64,000 bases of DNA, from assembly GCF_027595985.1 (NCBI RefSeq), contig NC_073303.1:366037636-366101635 (forward strand). Direction: 5' to 3'. The translations under genes were made by a program, and so were the position numbers. Below are positions 49,201-60,289 of the stretch, piece after piece. This DNA is from Sorex araneus (taxonomy: Eukaryota; Chordata; Mammalia; Eulipotyphla; Soricidae). Below the pieces are notes generated by a model, which was not told the DNA's origin, searched no databases, and was given only the letters and a program-made list of their open reading frames with translations. Positions within the stretch are counted from its first letter, which is position 1. Each line of letters starts with the position of its first letter.

Positions 49201-49776
49201 TATTATCAACAAATTCTCTCCACTCCGCTCTTTTCCTGACCTTCCCTCATCTGTCCCACCCCCAATTGCGGTGGCAAAGGACTGCGGTGACTGAGATTTA
49301 GAATCCGGGCCCTGCTGGACACCTCTGGGTCAAGAGCTGCTCCCGAGGTCGATCACAGCCCTCTAGTTGCGTGTCCCCACACAGACCGGTTTGCATCCAC
49401 ACTGCTAATGGCTTTGGAGGGAGCCCGGGGACAGTCAGCTGTCGGGTCTAAGCTGATGGCTTCTCCCGCGTCTTCCATTCCCTCCCTCTTCCTTCCACAC
49501 CGTGCCTGCAAACAGATTCCCCACCATTTCCACCCCTGGTCGGAAGGTCTGCACGTGGTGGGAACAGTACTCCGGGCAACAGGGTCCCTTGACTGAAAAA
49601 CACACCTGTTCCAGACCCAGAGGCCCTCTCTGCCTTGTGCTCTTTCCACTGTGCTCTGATCGTTCACTCCCGTGCCCCCTGCCCTCTCTTCCCAGGTGAC
49701 CGTGCTGGCCAGACTTCCTGCCGAGGTTGGTGGCCCAGGAGGAATGCGGCGATGCAGTGAACCCCTTCACGAGCTT
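49201..49776 (+). other. Immediate upstream flank of pre-miR-122
   Basis: Unique sequence, expected to be part of the primary transcript. No other hairpin was recognised. Confidence 0.4.
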
Positions 49777-49790
49777 CCTTAGCAGAGCTG

Positions 49791-49812
49791 TGGAGTGTGA
49801 CAATGGTGTTTG
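49791..49812 (+). ncRNA. MIR122: mature miR-122-5p
   Basis: The 22-nt guide strand begins TGGAGTGTGACAATGG and carries the seed GGAGUGU (positions 2-8). It is identical to the mammalian sequence I know. This arm is the abundant product in liver. Confidence 0.98.
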
Positions 49813-49825
49813 TGTCCAAGTCTCA

Positions 49826-49847
49826 AACGCCATTATCACACTAAATA
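49826..49847 (+). ncRNA. MIR122: mature miR-122-3p
   Basis: The 22-nt passenger strand begins AACGCCATTATCACAC and pairs with the 5p strand to leave short 3' overhangs. It is identical to the human strand as I recall it. Confidence 0.95.
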
Positions 49848-49860
49848 GCTACTGTTAGGC

Positions 49861-50544
49861 CATCCTTCCGCTCGCTGGCGCCGGGGTCACGGGGGCAAGA
49901 AGGTTTGTCGTGTAGCAGGGCTGTGTAATGACTGAGTAAATACCTTGGGGTTTCTGCACTCGGAAGTGAAGTCAGCTGCCCTGGGCGTCGCTGGCGCTGC
50001 TGTTAAGTTCTCTCCCCGCTCATGCGATTTCTCACTTTCCTGCGCCAACAGGAAGATCTCTCCGCACGCCCCGGAGCACTGAGCACAGAGCCGGGCCCCT
50101 GCTCCCCACGGGGCTCCCGCTTATTGAGCTGAAATGCAAGAGTGGGAAAGACTGAGATGCCCCCAAACCCAAACCAACCAAAATCTAGGTCAGGCAGACA
50201 GCAGGCTTCTGAGTGCAAAATTAAAAGTGAGTCACGGTTCGTTAAAAGAAATAATTCTAATAAACTGACACATGGCTGAAGTGACCTCTCAGAGATTCTG
50301 GAACGTATTTGATTTCTGCTGATTTGAATTAATGACCAGTCTGTTTACTGGCCTTGTATATGTGCTAGGCCCTTCTTCCTTATGTTTTCATGAATTACTG
50401 TCCAGAAATCATGTGTGAGTTGCCATAGCAAACGGGAACATTTGAACCCCCTGCAAATTTCTGGGACAATCCACCCTGCTGGTTTGGAAGGTTTTCTCTG
50501 AGAGGCATTGAAAGCTCCTCTCCCAGACTTACCTAAATGAACTA
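49861..50544 (+). other. Downstream flank of pre-miR-122
   Basis: Unique and A+T-rich from about 50220. It contains AATAAA at 50259. Confidence 0.4.
50259..50264 (+). terminator. AATAAA downstream of miR-122
   Basis: AATAAA 399 bases after the hairpin, in unique sequence. It could serve the primary transcript. In human, pri-miR-122 transcription is reported to end by Microprocessor cleavage instead, so this may be unused. Confidence 0.25.
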
Positions 50545-51045
50545 TCATATGTTCAGTCAAATCTAAAGGGCTGGATGTAGAAACAAGGGACGGGAGGATT
50601 GTTCCGTGGTTGGAAGCTTGACGCAAGTGGGGGGTGTGGGGAGGGCCGTTAGGACAGAGACGGGACCACTATGACAGTGATAACTGGAAATGATGACTCT
50701 GGACGAGCACTGAGTGCTGAGAGGAGGTCAAGGGACATACACGATAACCTTTCAGTATCTGTATTGCAAGCCATAACGCCCCAAAGGGGGGAGGGGAAGA
50801 GAGGGAGAGAGAGAGAGGGAGAGAGAGGGAGGGAGAGAGAGAGAGAGAGAGAGAGAGGAGGAGGAGGAGGAGGAGGAGGGAGAATAGTGCTGTAGAGGCA
50901 GGCTGGGGAGGTGACGGGAGGGAAACTGGGGACATTGGTGGTGGGAATGTACTCTGGTGAAGAAATGGGTGTTGAAACATTATGACTGAGACCCAATCAA
51001 CATTGTCACTGTGTATCCCATGGTGATTCAATTGAAAAAATAAAA
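50545..51045 (+). mobile_element. Retroposon 3' end, probably L1 3' UTR
   Basis: Plus-strand member of the family at 13222: 'gataacctttcagtatctgt', 'gcaagccataacgcccca', then after a GA repeat 'gtgatt caattgaaaaaata' and an A-rich end. Confidence 0.65.
50791..50881 (+). repeat. (GA)n/(GGA)n inside the L1-like element
   Basis: Simple-repeat expansion at the point where the family has short CCCTC/GAGGG runs. Confidence 0.95.
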
Positions 51046-52665
51046 GCTATAAACCAATAAACCGAGTAAAACAACAACAACAAAGAAAACACCTAATTCT
51101 AAGGACAGTCAAATAGAAAAAAAGAAATCCAAAAGGTTGGAGCAATCATCAGAAACAAGTTCATTGATTCATGGATTAATTCATTCATTCATTAAATAAC
51201 GGGGTTCCAGGGCCCGCCACACATCCCACTGTGGATGGGGGGGTGGTGATTTCTCCACTCCATGGGTCTAACACCACTTAAAAACTGGAGCCACAATGGG
51301 GTCCGGTTCCTGGTTCACCTGTGAAGGGACGTTCTGATGATCCCAGTTGTGTTTACTGGGGGAACCCAGTGAGTGAAACGTTGTCAAACAACCCCAGCTC
51401 CCTTCTTGGGGATCCGAGACGCCTCCTTCCTCCCCAGGCCATCTCCCCGTCCTGGCAACACACCCTGTCAGGAGGAGAACCGGAGCCCCGTACACCTCAC
51501 TAAAAGATGAACGTGTTCCTTGGTGTGTTTCCGGAGGAGCCCTAGGGAGGTGGCACCGACAGTGGCTTCTCCACTCGCCCACCTTATCTCATGGGCTCCA
51601 AACGACACAGGGCGAGGGTGGCCCTAGAGAGGGAGGGACCTGTGGGGCTCGGGGTGACCCCCCGCATCCTTCACCTCTTGCCTCCCCTGGTGTGGGTTAT
51701 TCCCCCCATCTCACGCTCCCTGCTGGAACCCCAGGGGGGTTGAGCTCATCAGATCAGACCTGACTGCAGGTCCCGGGCTGGCTGGCTTGTCCGGGGCTCT
51801 GAGGAGAGCCTGGGGGACACGGGCAGTGTTAGGGGACCCCTTGTCCCGAGAGCACTCAGCAGGCAGAGAACAGCACCATGCCAGTCCCCGCAGGGGCCCT
51901 GGACAGAGGGAAGAGCCAAGTTTGGGGTGAGGAAGGGGCTGCCAAACCGCTCAGTCGTGCTCAGTCCACTTAGTGACCGTCCCTGAGCCACCCTCTGCAT
52001 CCTGCCGTGCATCAAGGGTCCAGCATCTCCCCTCCACTCTCTGCCCTGAGAGTTAACCCAGGTGGAATTCAACTCTGCCCCGGGGAGGGCGCACTGCTGG
52101 TCCCCGGAGGCTGCCTTAGGGCTCTGTGTCCAGAGGTTCCTGCCGGGGCAGTCCTGCCTCTGCACTCGGGGGTCACTGTCCATCTCTTGGAAACACACAG
52201 GGGGAGTCAATCCTCGCCCCATTTCCAAGCTGTGTCTGATGCAATCCTGCAGCTTGGGAGCTCTGATTACCGAGGCTGCCCCCGTCCCGCCCCCTGCTTT
52301 CATCTCTACCCCCCACTCCCACCCGTAGCATCACCGCCACCCTCCTTCCCAGCAGAGAGCCCTGGGCTCATGCCGGCTCCTGGTGTCATTTGCGAGATCA
52401 AAGCTGCTTCCGCCCCGAGCAGGCGGGCGGCCAGCACACGCGCTTTCCTGTCGTGAGTCCAGAGGCCTTTGATCCCCGACCATCAGGTACCCGGAGCACG
52501 ACCACCGGTCACTCAGGGCCTGTCCCAACCCACCCAGGCCCCCGGGGGGTCTTGGAAAGCAGCTTCACTGCTGCCCGATGTCAGCGGCTGCTCCATACGT
52601 TTTTCTGAGCTCCTTGAATGCCGGTCTCCTGCTGGGAGGAGCCGCCCTGGGATCAGAGGACAGTG
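51046..52665. other. Intergenic, unique
   Basis: A short (ATTC)n patch lies at 51180-51197. No gene was recognised. Confidence 0.4.
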
Positions 52666-52820
52666 GGGGCTGGAGCAGACTGGCAGGCAGGAGCCCTGGG
52701 TTCCATCTCTGGCACCACATGGTTCCCCCCGCCCATCCCCCCGCCCCAGCCTTTTTATGGCAATCCCTGAGCACTGGAGCTGGGAAAGCCCCTGAGCACT
52801 GCAGCTGGGAGTAGCCCCAT
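52666..52820 (+). mobile_element. Old SINE copy
   Basis: 'gggggctggagcagactggc', 'gttccatctctggcaccaca' and two 'cctgagcactg.agctggga' units. Confidence 0.5.
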
Positions 52821-53775
52821 AATCAGACCAACAATGGAACGGGGTAGCCAAGAACAATGGCCCCCCTTGTTCTGAGGGCCAGAAAGGCAAAAAGCTGCTC
52901 CCAAGACCCTTTGTCTGTTGTCTGTGTGAGGCTGAGCTGGCTCCAGGTCCAGCTGCCTCAGCCCCAGGCCCTGTGGCTACTGCCTGCCCACAGGGGACGT
53001 AAATGTGAGTCCAGCCCTGCTGAGTGCGGCTGGGGTCTTACTGCACCCCCCAGACTCGGTGTTTTCGTCGCTGAAGTACGGAGGAAATTCATGAGCTGGG
53101 GTGTGTCTTCACACCACGGGGTGCTACGCATGTGCTCCCTGCAGGAGGAGCAGCAGCTCCCCCGCTCTTTCACGCAGGGAAATGCAGCCAGGGTGCGCAC
53201 GGTGAGAAAAACTCAGTCTTTAGGAAATGGGCAATATCACGCATGTGCCTCCAACAGCACTGAGGTGTGCAGGACTTTGGGGCACAGGGAAGGCTGCCTG
53301 GAGGAGGTGGCCTCTGGGCAGAAAATTGGAAGAGAAGTGAGGTTTTTCAGATGAAGGAAGGGGACTGGACACAAGGTCCCCAGGACTACTGCCTGGAAGT
53401 CTCGAGACGGAAGAGAACTTTTCAGACTGTTTTTGTGTGTGTGTGTGGGGGGGGGTCATTGACTAGCTGGCTGTGCAGTGCTCTTCTGCATTGTGCCCCA
53501 ATTGTGGTGGGCCGTTGGGTTAAGGAAGGAAAATAAAGCTACGGGCTTAGGCTGGTGTCAGGCTTGGGGCTTCAACTGGACCAAGAAATAACTTTCATAC
53601 TGACCCCAGACCCCTAACTGGGCAGGACTTCCCGACCTCCAGCCCCAAGGTTTCTGGACAACATGGATACAGAGTCGAGCGACCAAAGAACACTCGGGGC
53701 CCGGGGGAGCAGCAGCTGGGGAGGGCCGGGGAGGGGAACGGGTGGGGCAGAAGACAGCCTGCTTCCCACTGCGGC
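52821..53775. other. Intergenic, unique
   Basis: Contains a short GT/G run at 53434-53456. No gene was recognised. Confidence 0.4.
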
Positions 53776-54056
53776 CAGGGTCCCTGACCAGCGAGCCCCT
53801 GACCAGCCAAGGTCCCTGACCAGCGAGGCCCTGACCAGCCAAGGTCCCTGACCAGTGCGTCCCTGACCAGCCAAGGTCCCTGACCAGCGTGTCCCTGACC
53901 AGCGCGTCCCTGACCAGTCAATCCCCTGACGAGCTGAGGTCACTGACCAGCAAGTCCCTGACCATCTGAGTCCCTGACCAGTCAAGGTCCCTGACCATCC
54001 GATGTCCCTGACTAGTTGAGGTCACTGACCAGCAGAATCCCTGACCGACAAACCCT
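53776..54056 (+). repeat. CCCTGACCAGC minisatellite
   Basis: About seventeen units of 13-18 bp built on 'ccctgaccag' with variable spacers (caaggt, cgcgt, tgagg). Units are directly adjacent and of unequal length. Confidence 0.93.
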
Positions 54057-54470
54057 TACCCAGTCCACCCCCCCAGCTGGCAGCAGTCCCTCACCCGCAC
54101 CCCTGATCTTGCTCAAGTGCAAACCTTCCCAAGGCCTTCCAGGTGCTGATGGGGGTTGGGGGGTGGGGGAAGGGCAGCCTGTCGAGTGAAGCCCTCCAGG
54201 TGTTGCCGTGTGCCTCTGGGCTGCAGGCCCGGCCTCCTGCCGTGCTCATTAGTGTTTAATGAGACAGCAGTGAGGGATTCATCAACCAATTACTCTTGCC
54301 TGGGAGAGAACAGCCCTGCGTTCTCACTCCTGGCTGCGCTCACAATCCCCCAAGCTTTAACAGCAAGGGCAGAGCTGGGCAGGGCTGGGCCGGGCCGGGG
54401 ACCCCAGGGACCCGAGCAGTCACATCAGTTACATCAGCCTCTGAAGGTGGCCTAGGGCAGAGACATTTTT

Positions 54471-54639
54471 TTTTTCCTTTTTGGGTCACACCTGGCGATG
54501 CACAGGGGTTACTCCTGGCTCTGCACTCAGGAATTACTCCTGGTGGTGCTCAGGGGACCATATGGGATGCTGGGGATCGAACCCGGGTCAGCCACGTGCA
54601 AAGCAAACGCCCTCCCCGCTGTGCTATCGCTCCAGCAAT
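54471..54639 (-). mobile_element. Young shrew SINE with 16-bp TSD
   Basis: Near-consensus minus copy. The target duplication GGGCAGAGACATTTTT lies at 54455-54470 and 54640-54655 without mismatch. Confidence 0.97.
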
Positions 54640-55221
54640 GGGCAGAGACATTTTTAACACCAGGGGACGCTAATGTGGACCCAAACTAAATTAAGCCCCA
54701 ATGTAGTATAAGGGCTGCCAGCAAAGTGCTCTGCTTTGAAGAACTTTGAGAACTCGATAGGCGTGACACTAACAACTCACACCAGAGCACACCTGTGGGT
54801 GTCAGGTCCTGAGTCACTTGCACCAAGGGAGGCTTTGTTTCTCTCTTTCAATAACAAGTCTAGATCTGGGGCAGCACTTCTGCACCATCTTTTGCAACTT
54901 GGGTCCTGCTTGGCGTCCACGTGACCTTGTCCTCCTGGTCACAATGTGGCTGCCAGTACTCCGGCCATCATGCTCACTTTCTAGTCAGGAGACGCTGAAA
55001 GAGTTCATAGATAAAGAAGACAGCTGCGGCAGCTGCGTCTCCTTCACAAGCACTCCTGCGCCAAGGAGGAGCCCCAAACAGCCCTCCGCAGCGCGGGACT
55101 CATTGGTCAGAACGGCGACGTGGAAGTCCTCACCCCCAGTGCCAAGGAAGTCTGGGAAATGCGGTGTTTTAGCCCCGCATCTGACCACCAGGAACAAAAC
55201 CAGGCTTTGTTTCTAAAGAAG

Positions 55222-55300
55222 AAGGAGAGGGTGCTCAAGGGTAGAATACATACTTTGCTTGAGTACATGTGAGGCTCTGGATTTGATCCCCGGCCTCTTA
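55222..55300 (+). mobile_element. Possible SINE head
   Basis: 'gtgctcaagggtagaataca' with 'ctggatttgatccccggcct' is tRNA-like A-box/B-box text. Confidence 0.35.
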
Positions 55301-55517
55301 CCCCCACCTTGCCCCCAAAAGATAAAGAAAAGTAAAGGAAGAGGGAAGGGCCAGGGGACAGCCAGGTGTTCGAATCTATGCTTGGCGTAAGTAAGGCCCA
55401 AAGATGCATGTCCTGGCACCACCTGGGCCCAGCACCACTGGCCTCACTGCCAAGCTCTGTTGGGAGTGGCTCCAAGTTCATGACCATTGCTGGTGTAGCC
55501 CCTGGGAAAGAAATCTG

Positions 55518-55690
55518 GGGCCGGAGGGATAGTACAGGGGGTAGGGCACTTGCCTTGCCTGGGGCCAACTGGGTTCAATTCAGCACCCCATATGGAGTCC
55601 CTCGAGCACTGCCAGGAGAAATTCCTGAGCACAGAGCCAGGAGTAAGCCCTGAGCATCCTAAGTGCGGCTCAAATACCAGGAAAAAAATT
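55518..55690 (+). mobile_element. Shrew SINE
   Basis: Plus copy from 'ggggccggagggatagtaca' to 'aagtgcggctcaaatacc' with an A-rich end. Confidence 0.88.
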
Positions 55691-55699
55691 TTTTTTAAA

Positions 55700-57009
55700 A
55701 TAAAAAGTAAATAAATCTGAAAGAAAGAAAGGAAAAGAGATATTGGGCAGAGAGTTCGAATGAGAGTGCTTCCCTGCCCGCCCCCACCCACCCCCACCCT
55801 GCTCCCCTCCTCTCTCTCCTGCAATGCCCAGTTCTGGTAGTGAGGGGAAGGAATGGATGGATATTATAGAAATGGGGGGGAGGGCAGAACAGGCTCTTCA
55901 GGTCCACAGAGCCGGGTTCCCTCTTCCCAGGCAGGGATCAGGGCGGAGTGGGAGAAGCCAGTCTGGGAACAGCCGGGAGCACTGCTGTAAGGGGGAGCTG
56001 TGCGGGTCCCGGGCCGGGACGCCTGCAGGACAGGCCGCAGGGAAGGCGGGCGAGGGCGCCACCTGGAGGCCGAGCTGAGCAAGTGGCGACTCTGAGCCTC
56101 CGCCAGTCTCGGGGTCGCTGGCCACTCGGGAGGAACCAGGCCGACGTCCAGCCCTGCGGGCGATCGGCGGAGGACCTTTCAAGTGCCTCCTGGTCATTCC
56201 CTTCCCCTTTCAAGTGGCTCCTGCTTCTAACCCCCTTCCCTGAGCGACTGGGGGGCATGTGGACCCCAAGTAATGCAGATGGAATATGAAAGGCCAGGCC
56301 AGCTTCACTCCACAGTGCTGGAAGCCCCCAGGCCCCAGTGTAGACTCAGTGTGAGGGAGATCGGGACCCCGGGCCAGCCCCCCCCCCCCCGCAGCGCTCA
56401 CAGAAAGCCTGACCTTGCCCCGCCCACCGTCCTTCGTGAGCATAGAGCAGATTAAAGTACATGCGACACATGCGACAGCACACGCGGGTCTCGCCAGCCC
56501 CACAAGAGGATGAAAATAGAGCAGGCTGCAGCTGTCTTTTGGGGATACCGCCTAAGCACCCCAGAAACTCAATGCTGACTAGCAGGGTGCCGGCGGGCTC
56601 AGGGAGGGTCCGTGTCTCGCCAGGATATACGTGCCCGAGACCCAGAGGGACAGGACAGACCCAGTTCATAGTGGGAGGCATAGTGGGTCACAGCACTGGG
56701 GGGTCAGCCGAGACAGCGAGGGGGCGGCTCTCCAGGCTTCAAATCACTTCTAGCATCCGCTGGGGCTAAGCATTAGGGTCCTCAGGCTTATCTGTGGGGC
56801 ATACCCCGCAAACTGTCTTCCTGGGGGAGGGAGGGATGGAGAAGGCTCCCAAGAGAGGAGACAAGGGTGCGGGATCTGAGTTCGGGCGGACTGCAGTCTC
56901 AGACCTACTGAGTACATCTGGCGACCCACCGACCCTGACCGTACTGCACAGTGCTTCCTCCTGAGGCAGGGCCCTGGGACAATCTCCTGGGACTGTCCCT
57001 GCAGACCCA
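55700..57009. other. Intergenic, unique
   Basis: GC-rich with a C homopolymer at about 56382. No gene was recognised. Confidence 0.4.
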
Positions 57010-57626
57010 CCAGGCAGGCTCTGCCCCCAGGAGGCCCCTCCCCAGGAAGACTCTGCCCATGGGAGGCTCCGCCCTGTAGAAGGCTCCGCCCCCTAGAAGG
57101 CGCCTCTCCCAGGAAGATTCCTCCCCTAGAAGTCTCCGCCCCTCAGAAGGCTCCGCCCTTAGGGAAGCACCACCCCTAAGAAGACCCCGCCCCCTCAGAA
57201 GGCCCCTCCCGAGAAGGCTCCGCCCCCTCAGAAGGCCCCTCCCCAAGGAGGTTCCACCTTTAGAAGGCTCCACCCCCTCAGAAGGCTCCTCCCCAACGAA
57301 GGTTTCAACCCCTAGGAAGACCCCGCCCCCTCAGAAGGCTCCTCCCCAAGAAGGCTCCACCCTTAGAAGGCTCCACCCTCTCAGAAGGCTCCTCCCCTAA
57401 GAAGATTTCAACCCCTAGGAAGACCCCACCCCCTCAGAAGGCTCCTCCCCAAGAAGGTTCCGCCCTCTAGAAGGCTCCATCCCCTCAGGATGCTCCTCCC
57501 CTAGGAAGGTTTCAACCCCTAGGAAGACCCCACCCCCTCAGAAGGTTTTAACCCCTCAGACCCCGCCCCTTCCTCCCCAAGAAGGCACCGCCCCCTAGAA
57601 GGCTCCACCCCCTCAGGAGGCTCCTT
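57010..57626 (+). repeat. GC-box-like minisatellite
   Basis: About thirty units of 18-21 bp resembling 'ctccgccccctcagaagg', some with 'ttcaacccctaggaaga' variants. Many units hold CCGCCC/CCACCC boxes. Confidence 0.95.
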
Positions 57627-58354
57627 CCTTGGGGCTGCCAGCAGAGGCTGGGGAAGCCAAGTACTTACCCCAGTCTCGTGCACACAAAGCCTGCGCTCAG
57701 CCTTTCAGAGCCACCACAGCAAAAACTGAGAACTACACCCCATTCTGAGAGGCAGAAAAAGGTTTTGTGTCACTGGTTTTGGGCTCCAGCAGTTTAAACC
57801 CAAGTGGCATCTGCAGATGGAAATGGGGGAGAGAACCAGGGGGTCTTCCAGCTGCAAAGGTGCAAAGCGAGCTACGGCGGTAGCAGTGGCCATGGACACT
57901 TCTGAGACCCCCACAACCATGTCCACTCACATTCACTGTGCAAGGAACACGGCGGGAGGTTCCCCAAAGGCCTGCTGACAGACGGGCACCCACCCACCCC
58001 GCAGAGGCCTCAGGCAGCGCCACCGGGACTGGTCCTGCCGCCTGCTCCTCCTGACCCATCCTCCTCCAGCATCTGTAACATGAAGCCGATTACTGTGAAC
58101 AGGAGATGCTTAGAGCAATCTCAGCTTCTGTGCAGGAGGGCGGGCAGCTCCTGCCCAGACACCCGCCTGCACAATTCAGGAGCAGGTGTCTGGCTGTCTC
58201 CAAACCCAGTTCAAAGGTAGCTGAGGAGACAGGTCATGGGGGTCACCAGCCTTTTACTCTGAAGCTTCTGATAATTTTAAAAGTAGTCAGTCTTGTATTT
58301 ATAACCACAAATCTAGTTTGTTGAGGACTCTGGGCACGTCCATACTGGGTACAT
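57627..58354. other. Intergenic, unique
   Basis: No repeat or gene was recognised. Confidence 0.4.
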
Positions 58355-58515
58355 CTCTATCCATCCATCATCCACCCACCCTTCCCTGCATGCATCCTTC
58401 CATCATCCATCCATCCTTCCACCACTCAATCATCATCCATCCATCCTTCTACCCATTCATGCATTCTAATCCAAACATATCCGAATACGTCAACCATCCG
58501 TCATTCTATCCACCT
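58355..58515 (+). repeat. Degenerate (CATC/CATT)n
   Basis: Imperfect ATCC/CATC tetranucleotide repeats. Confidence 0.85.
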
Positions 58516-59404
58516 ATGGATTCGAATCCAAGTATGTCCAAATACATCTGCCTGGTCTCTCTGCATGGTCTTTCTTGCAGAAAACAAGCCTTTCCGAATC
58601 AGCAGGCTCCTTCTAGAAGGTGGCATGACACGGCAGGCTTTCTGCAGAACGGAGAGGGAGCTAGCTCAAGTGTTTGCTCCTTCAAATCATTTTTCAAAAC
58701 CAAAGTGCCGTTCTCTCTCCCAGGGGGCTGCTCCATCCTGCCCCAGCTGTCCCCGTCCCCACACCCCGGCCACAGCCTACCCTTCTTGGCTGGCAGACAG
58801 CCGTGTTCAGGTCGGCTGCCCTCGGCATGTGGGACCCTCTGCACTCGTGTCCCGGTGTGGGCCCTGAGCTGTCCACAGGAGCCCCAGATTCCCAGCCCGA
58901 GCAGACCCCGTCGCCCGGGGTGAGGGCCGAGTGTGCGCTCGTGTAGAGAAGCACCAGTTCTGCTGTTCACAGGGGGCGGGATGTGGCTCCTAGGTAGTCG
59001 AGGGAGGCGGTAGGGGGGGGGTGTTGAAATCTGTACCAAAAGGCAACATGCGCTATGAAAGGATTCCAGCTCCACGGCATTCCGGGAAAGGCAGGACTCC
59101 CGGCAGCAGCAGAGGGAGCCGCGCTGACGACATCCCGGTGTGTGGGGAAGGAGAGCGGGAGGCACCCAAGGAGAAGAGGCTTGGGGTTCTGCAGCGCCCA
59201 GGGGTGCCCCCATGCCGGACCCCCCAGCGTCAGAGAGGGCTGGCAGGCAGCTCGACAACATCATCATGCAGTGATAGGGGCCACTGCGGAGCAACAGAGC
59301 CACCGGCCCCGAGAGATGGAAAGGGGGGAGGGGGGAGGGAACCGCACCCCGGCTTTCCACCCACTTCCAGGGTCCGAATCAACAGTCTCCTTGCCAAATA
59401 ATCA
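58516..59404. other. Intergenic, unique
   Basis: No gene was recognised. Confidence 0.4.
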
Positions 59405-59578
59405 GCTTTCTTTTTTGTTTGTTTGTTTGTTTGTTTTGGGCCTCACCTGACTTGTGCTCAGGGGTCTCTCCCAGTGGGGCTCAAGGAGTTAATTCTATGC
59501 AATGCCAGATATCAGACCCAGGCGGCCCCGTGCAAGGCAAGCAAGGGCTCCACCCACTGTCCTATCTCTCTGGCTCGA
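59405..59578 (-). mobile_element. Diverged SINE
   Basis: (TTTG)n tail, 'gggcctcacctgacttgtgc' and 'cctatctctctggctc' at right. Confidence 0.8.
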
Positions 59579-59609
59579 GGACCACACGGACAAGAACAGG
59601 CCTCGAGGG

Positions 59610-59764
59610 GCTGGAGTGATAGCACAGTAGGTAGGGTGTTTGCCTTGCACGCGGCTGACCCGGGTTCAAATCCCAGCATCCCATAATTCCTGAGTGCAGA
59701 GCCAGGAGTAACCCCTGTGCATTGCCGGGTGTGACCCAAAAAGCAAAAAAATAAAATAAAAATA
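59610..59764 (+). mobile_element. Shrew SINE with internal deletion and 18-bp TSD
   Basis: Plus copy lacking about 25 bases after 'cagcatcccata'. The target duplication AAGAACAGGCCTCGAGGG lies at 59592-59609 and 59765-59782. Confidence 0.97.
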
Positions 59765-60065
59765 AAGAACAGGCCTCGAGGGTTTTCTTCTCTCTGTGCC
59801 TGGGATTCTGTCTGTGTGGGTTCCTTTGCGCCCAGAGAACAGCCGTGCCCCTCACGTACACACACATCTGCCCTGCAGCTGGCAGGACCCCCAGGGGCTG
59901 GACAGAGACCCCCAGAGGTATAAGCAGGTGTGACGGGCTGGGGCCCAGTTGAGCATCTTTCCGGGGGGCTTCAGTGTGGGCTGCCTCCACCCCCCAGTGC
60001 TGAGGCTCCCTGAATCTGGCACCAAGTGGAAAGTGATGGAAACCGTGACCCGGAAACACATGCTG

Positions 60066-60195
60066 GGCGGGAATAATAGCAGAGCAGGCGTGGCCCCTTG
60101 CCTTGCACAGGGTGGACCCAGGCTCAGTCTCCAGGACTCCACATGGTCCCCAAGCACCGCCAGGAGTGAGCCCTCAGCACCGCCCGATTGGCCAA
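60066..60195 (+). mobile_element. Diverged SINE near the ALPK2 3' end
   Basis: 'ggcgggaataatagcagagc', 'catggtccccaagcaccgcc' and 'gtgagccctcagcaccgccc'. Confidence 0.75.
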
Positions 60196-60289
60196 CAAAA
60201 CCAACAAACCAGAGAACGTGGGGTGGGCGGGGGGGGGGGGGGTGTGCACGGAAAGGAAGGTCTGGGCCCCGGCAACCAGGTTAGGAATT

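Larger units (their letters stand above)
49785..49850 (-). ncRNA. MIR3591: possible antisense hairpin (miR-3591 equivalent)
   Basis: The hairpin is nearly palindromic, so the minus strand also folds. In human an antisense precursor, MIR3591, is annotated over MIR122. The arms are conserved here, but nothing in the sequence shows that the minus strand is transcribed. Confidence 0.35.
49777..49860 (+). ncRNA. MIR122: pre-miR-122 hairpin
   Basis: This is the precursor of the liver-specific microRNA that is the main miRNA of hepatocytes. It regulates lipid and cholesterol genes and is known as a host factor for hepatitis C virus. The 84-base segment folds with a 5' arm at 49777-49814 and a 3' arm at 49825-49860, and both mature strands match the known human sequences base for base. 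Against human (from memory), the terminal loop is one base shorter, and a C-to-T change at 49855 turns a G-C stem pair into G-U. It lies between NEDD4L and ALPK2 on the NEDD4L strand, as in human. Confidence 0.98.

Noticed and set aside
48832..49294. Arg/Glu and Ser/Leu open frames near miR-122
   Set aside because: Artefact of the GA tract; not a host-gene protein.
53776..54056. CRISPR-like array
   Set aside because: Mammalian context, no constant repeat with unique spacers of fixed length, no cas genes; a minisatellite.
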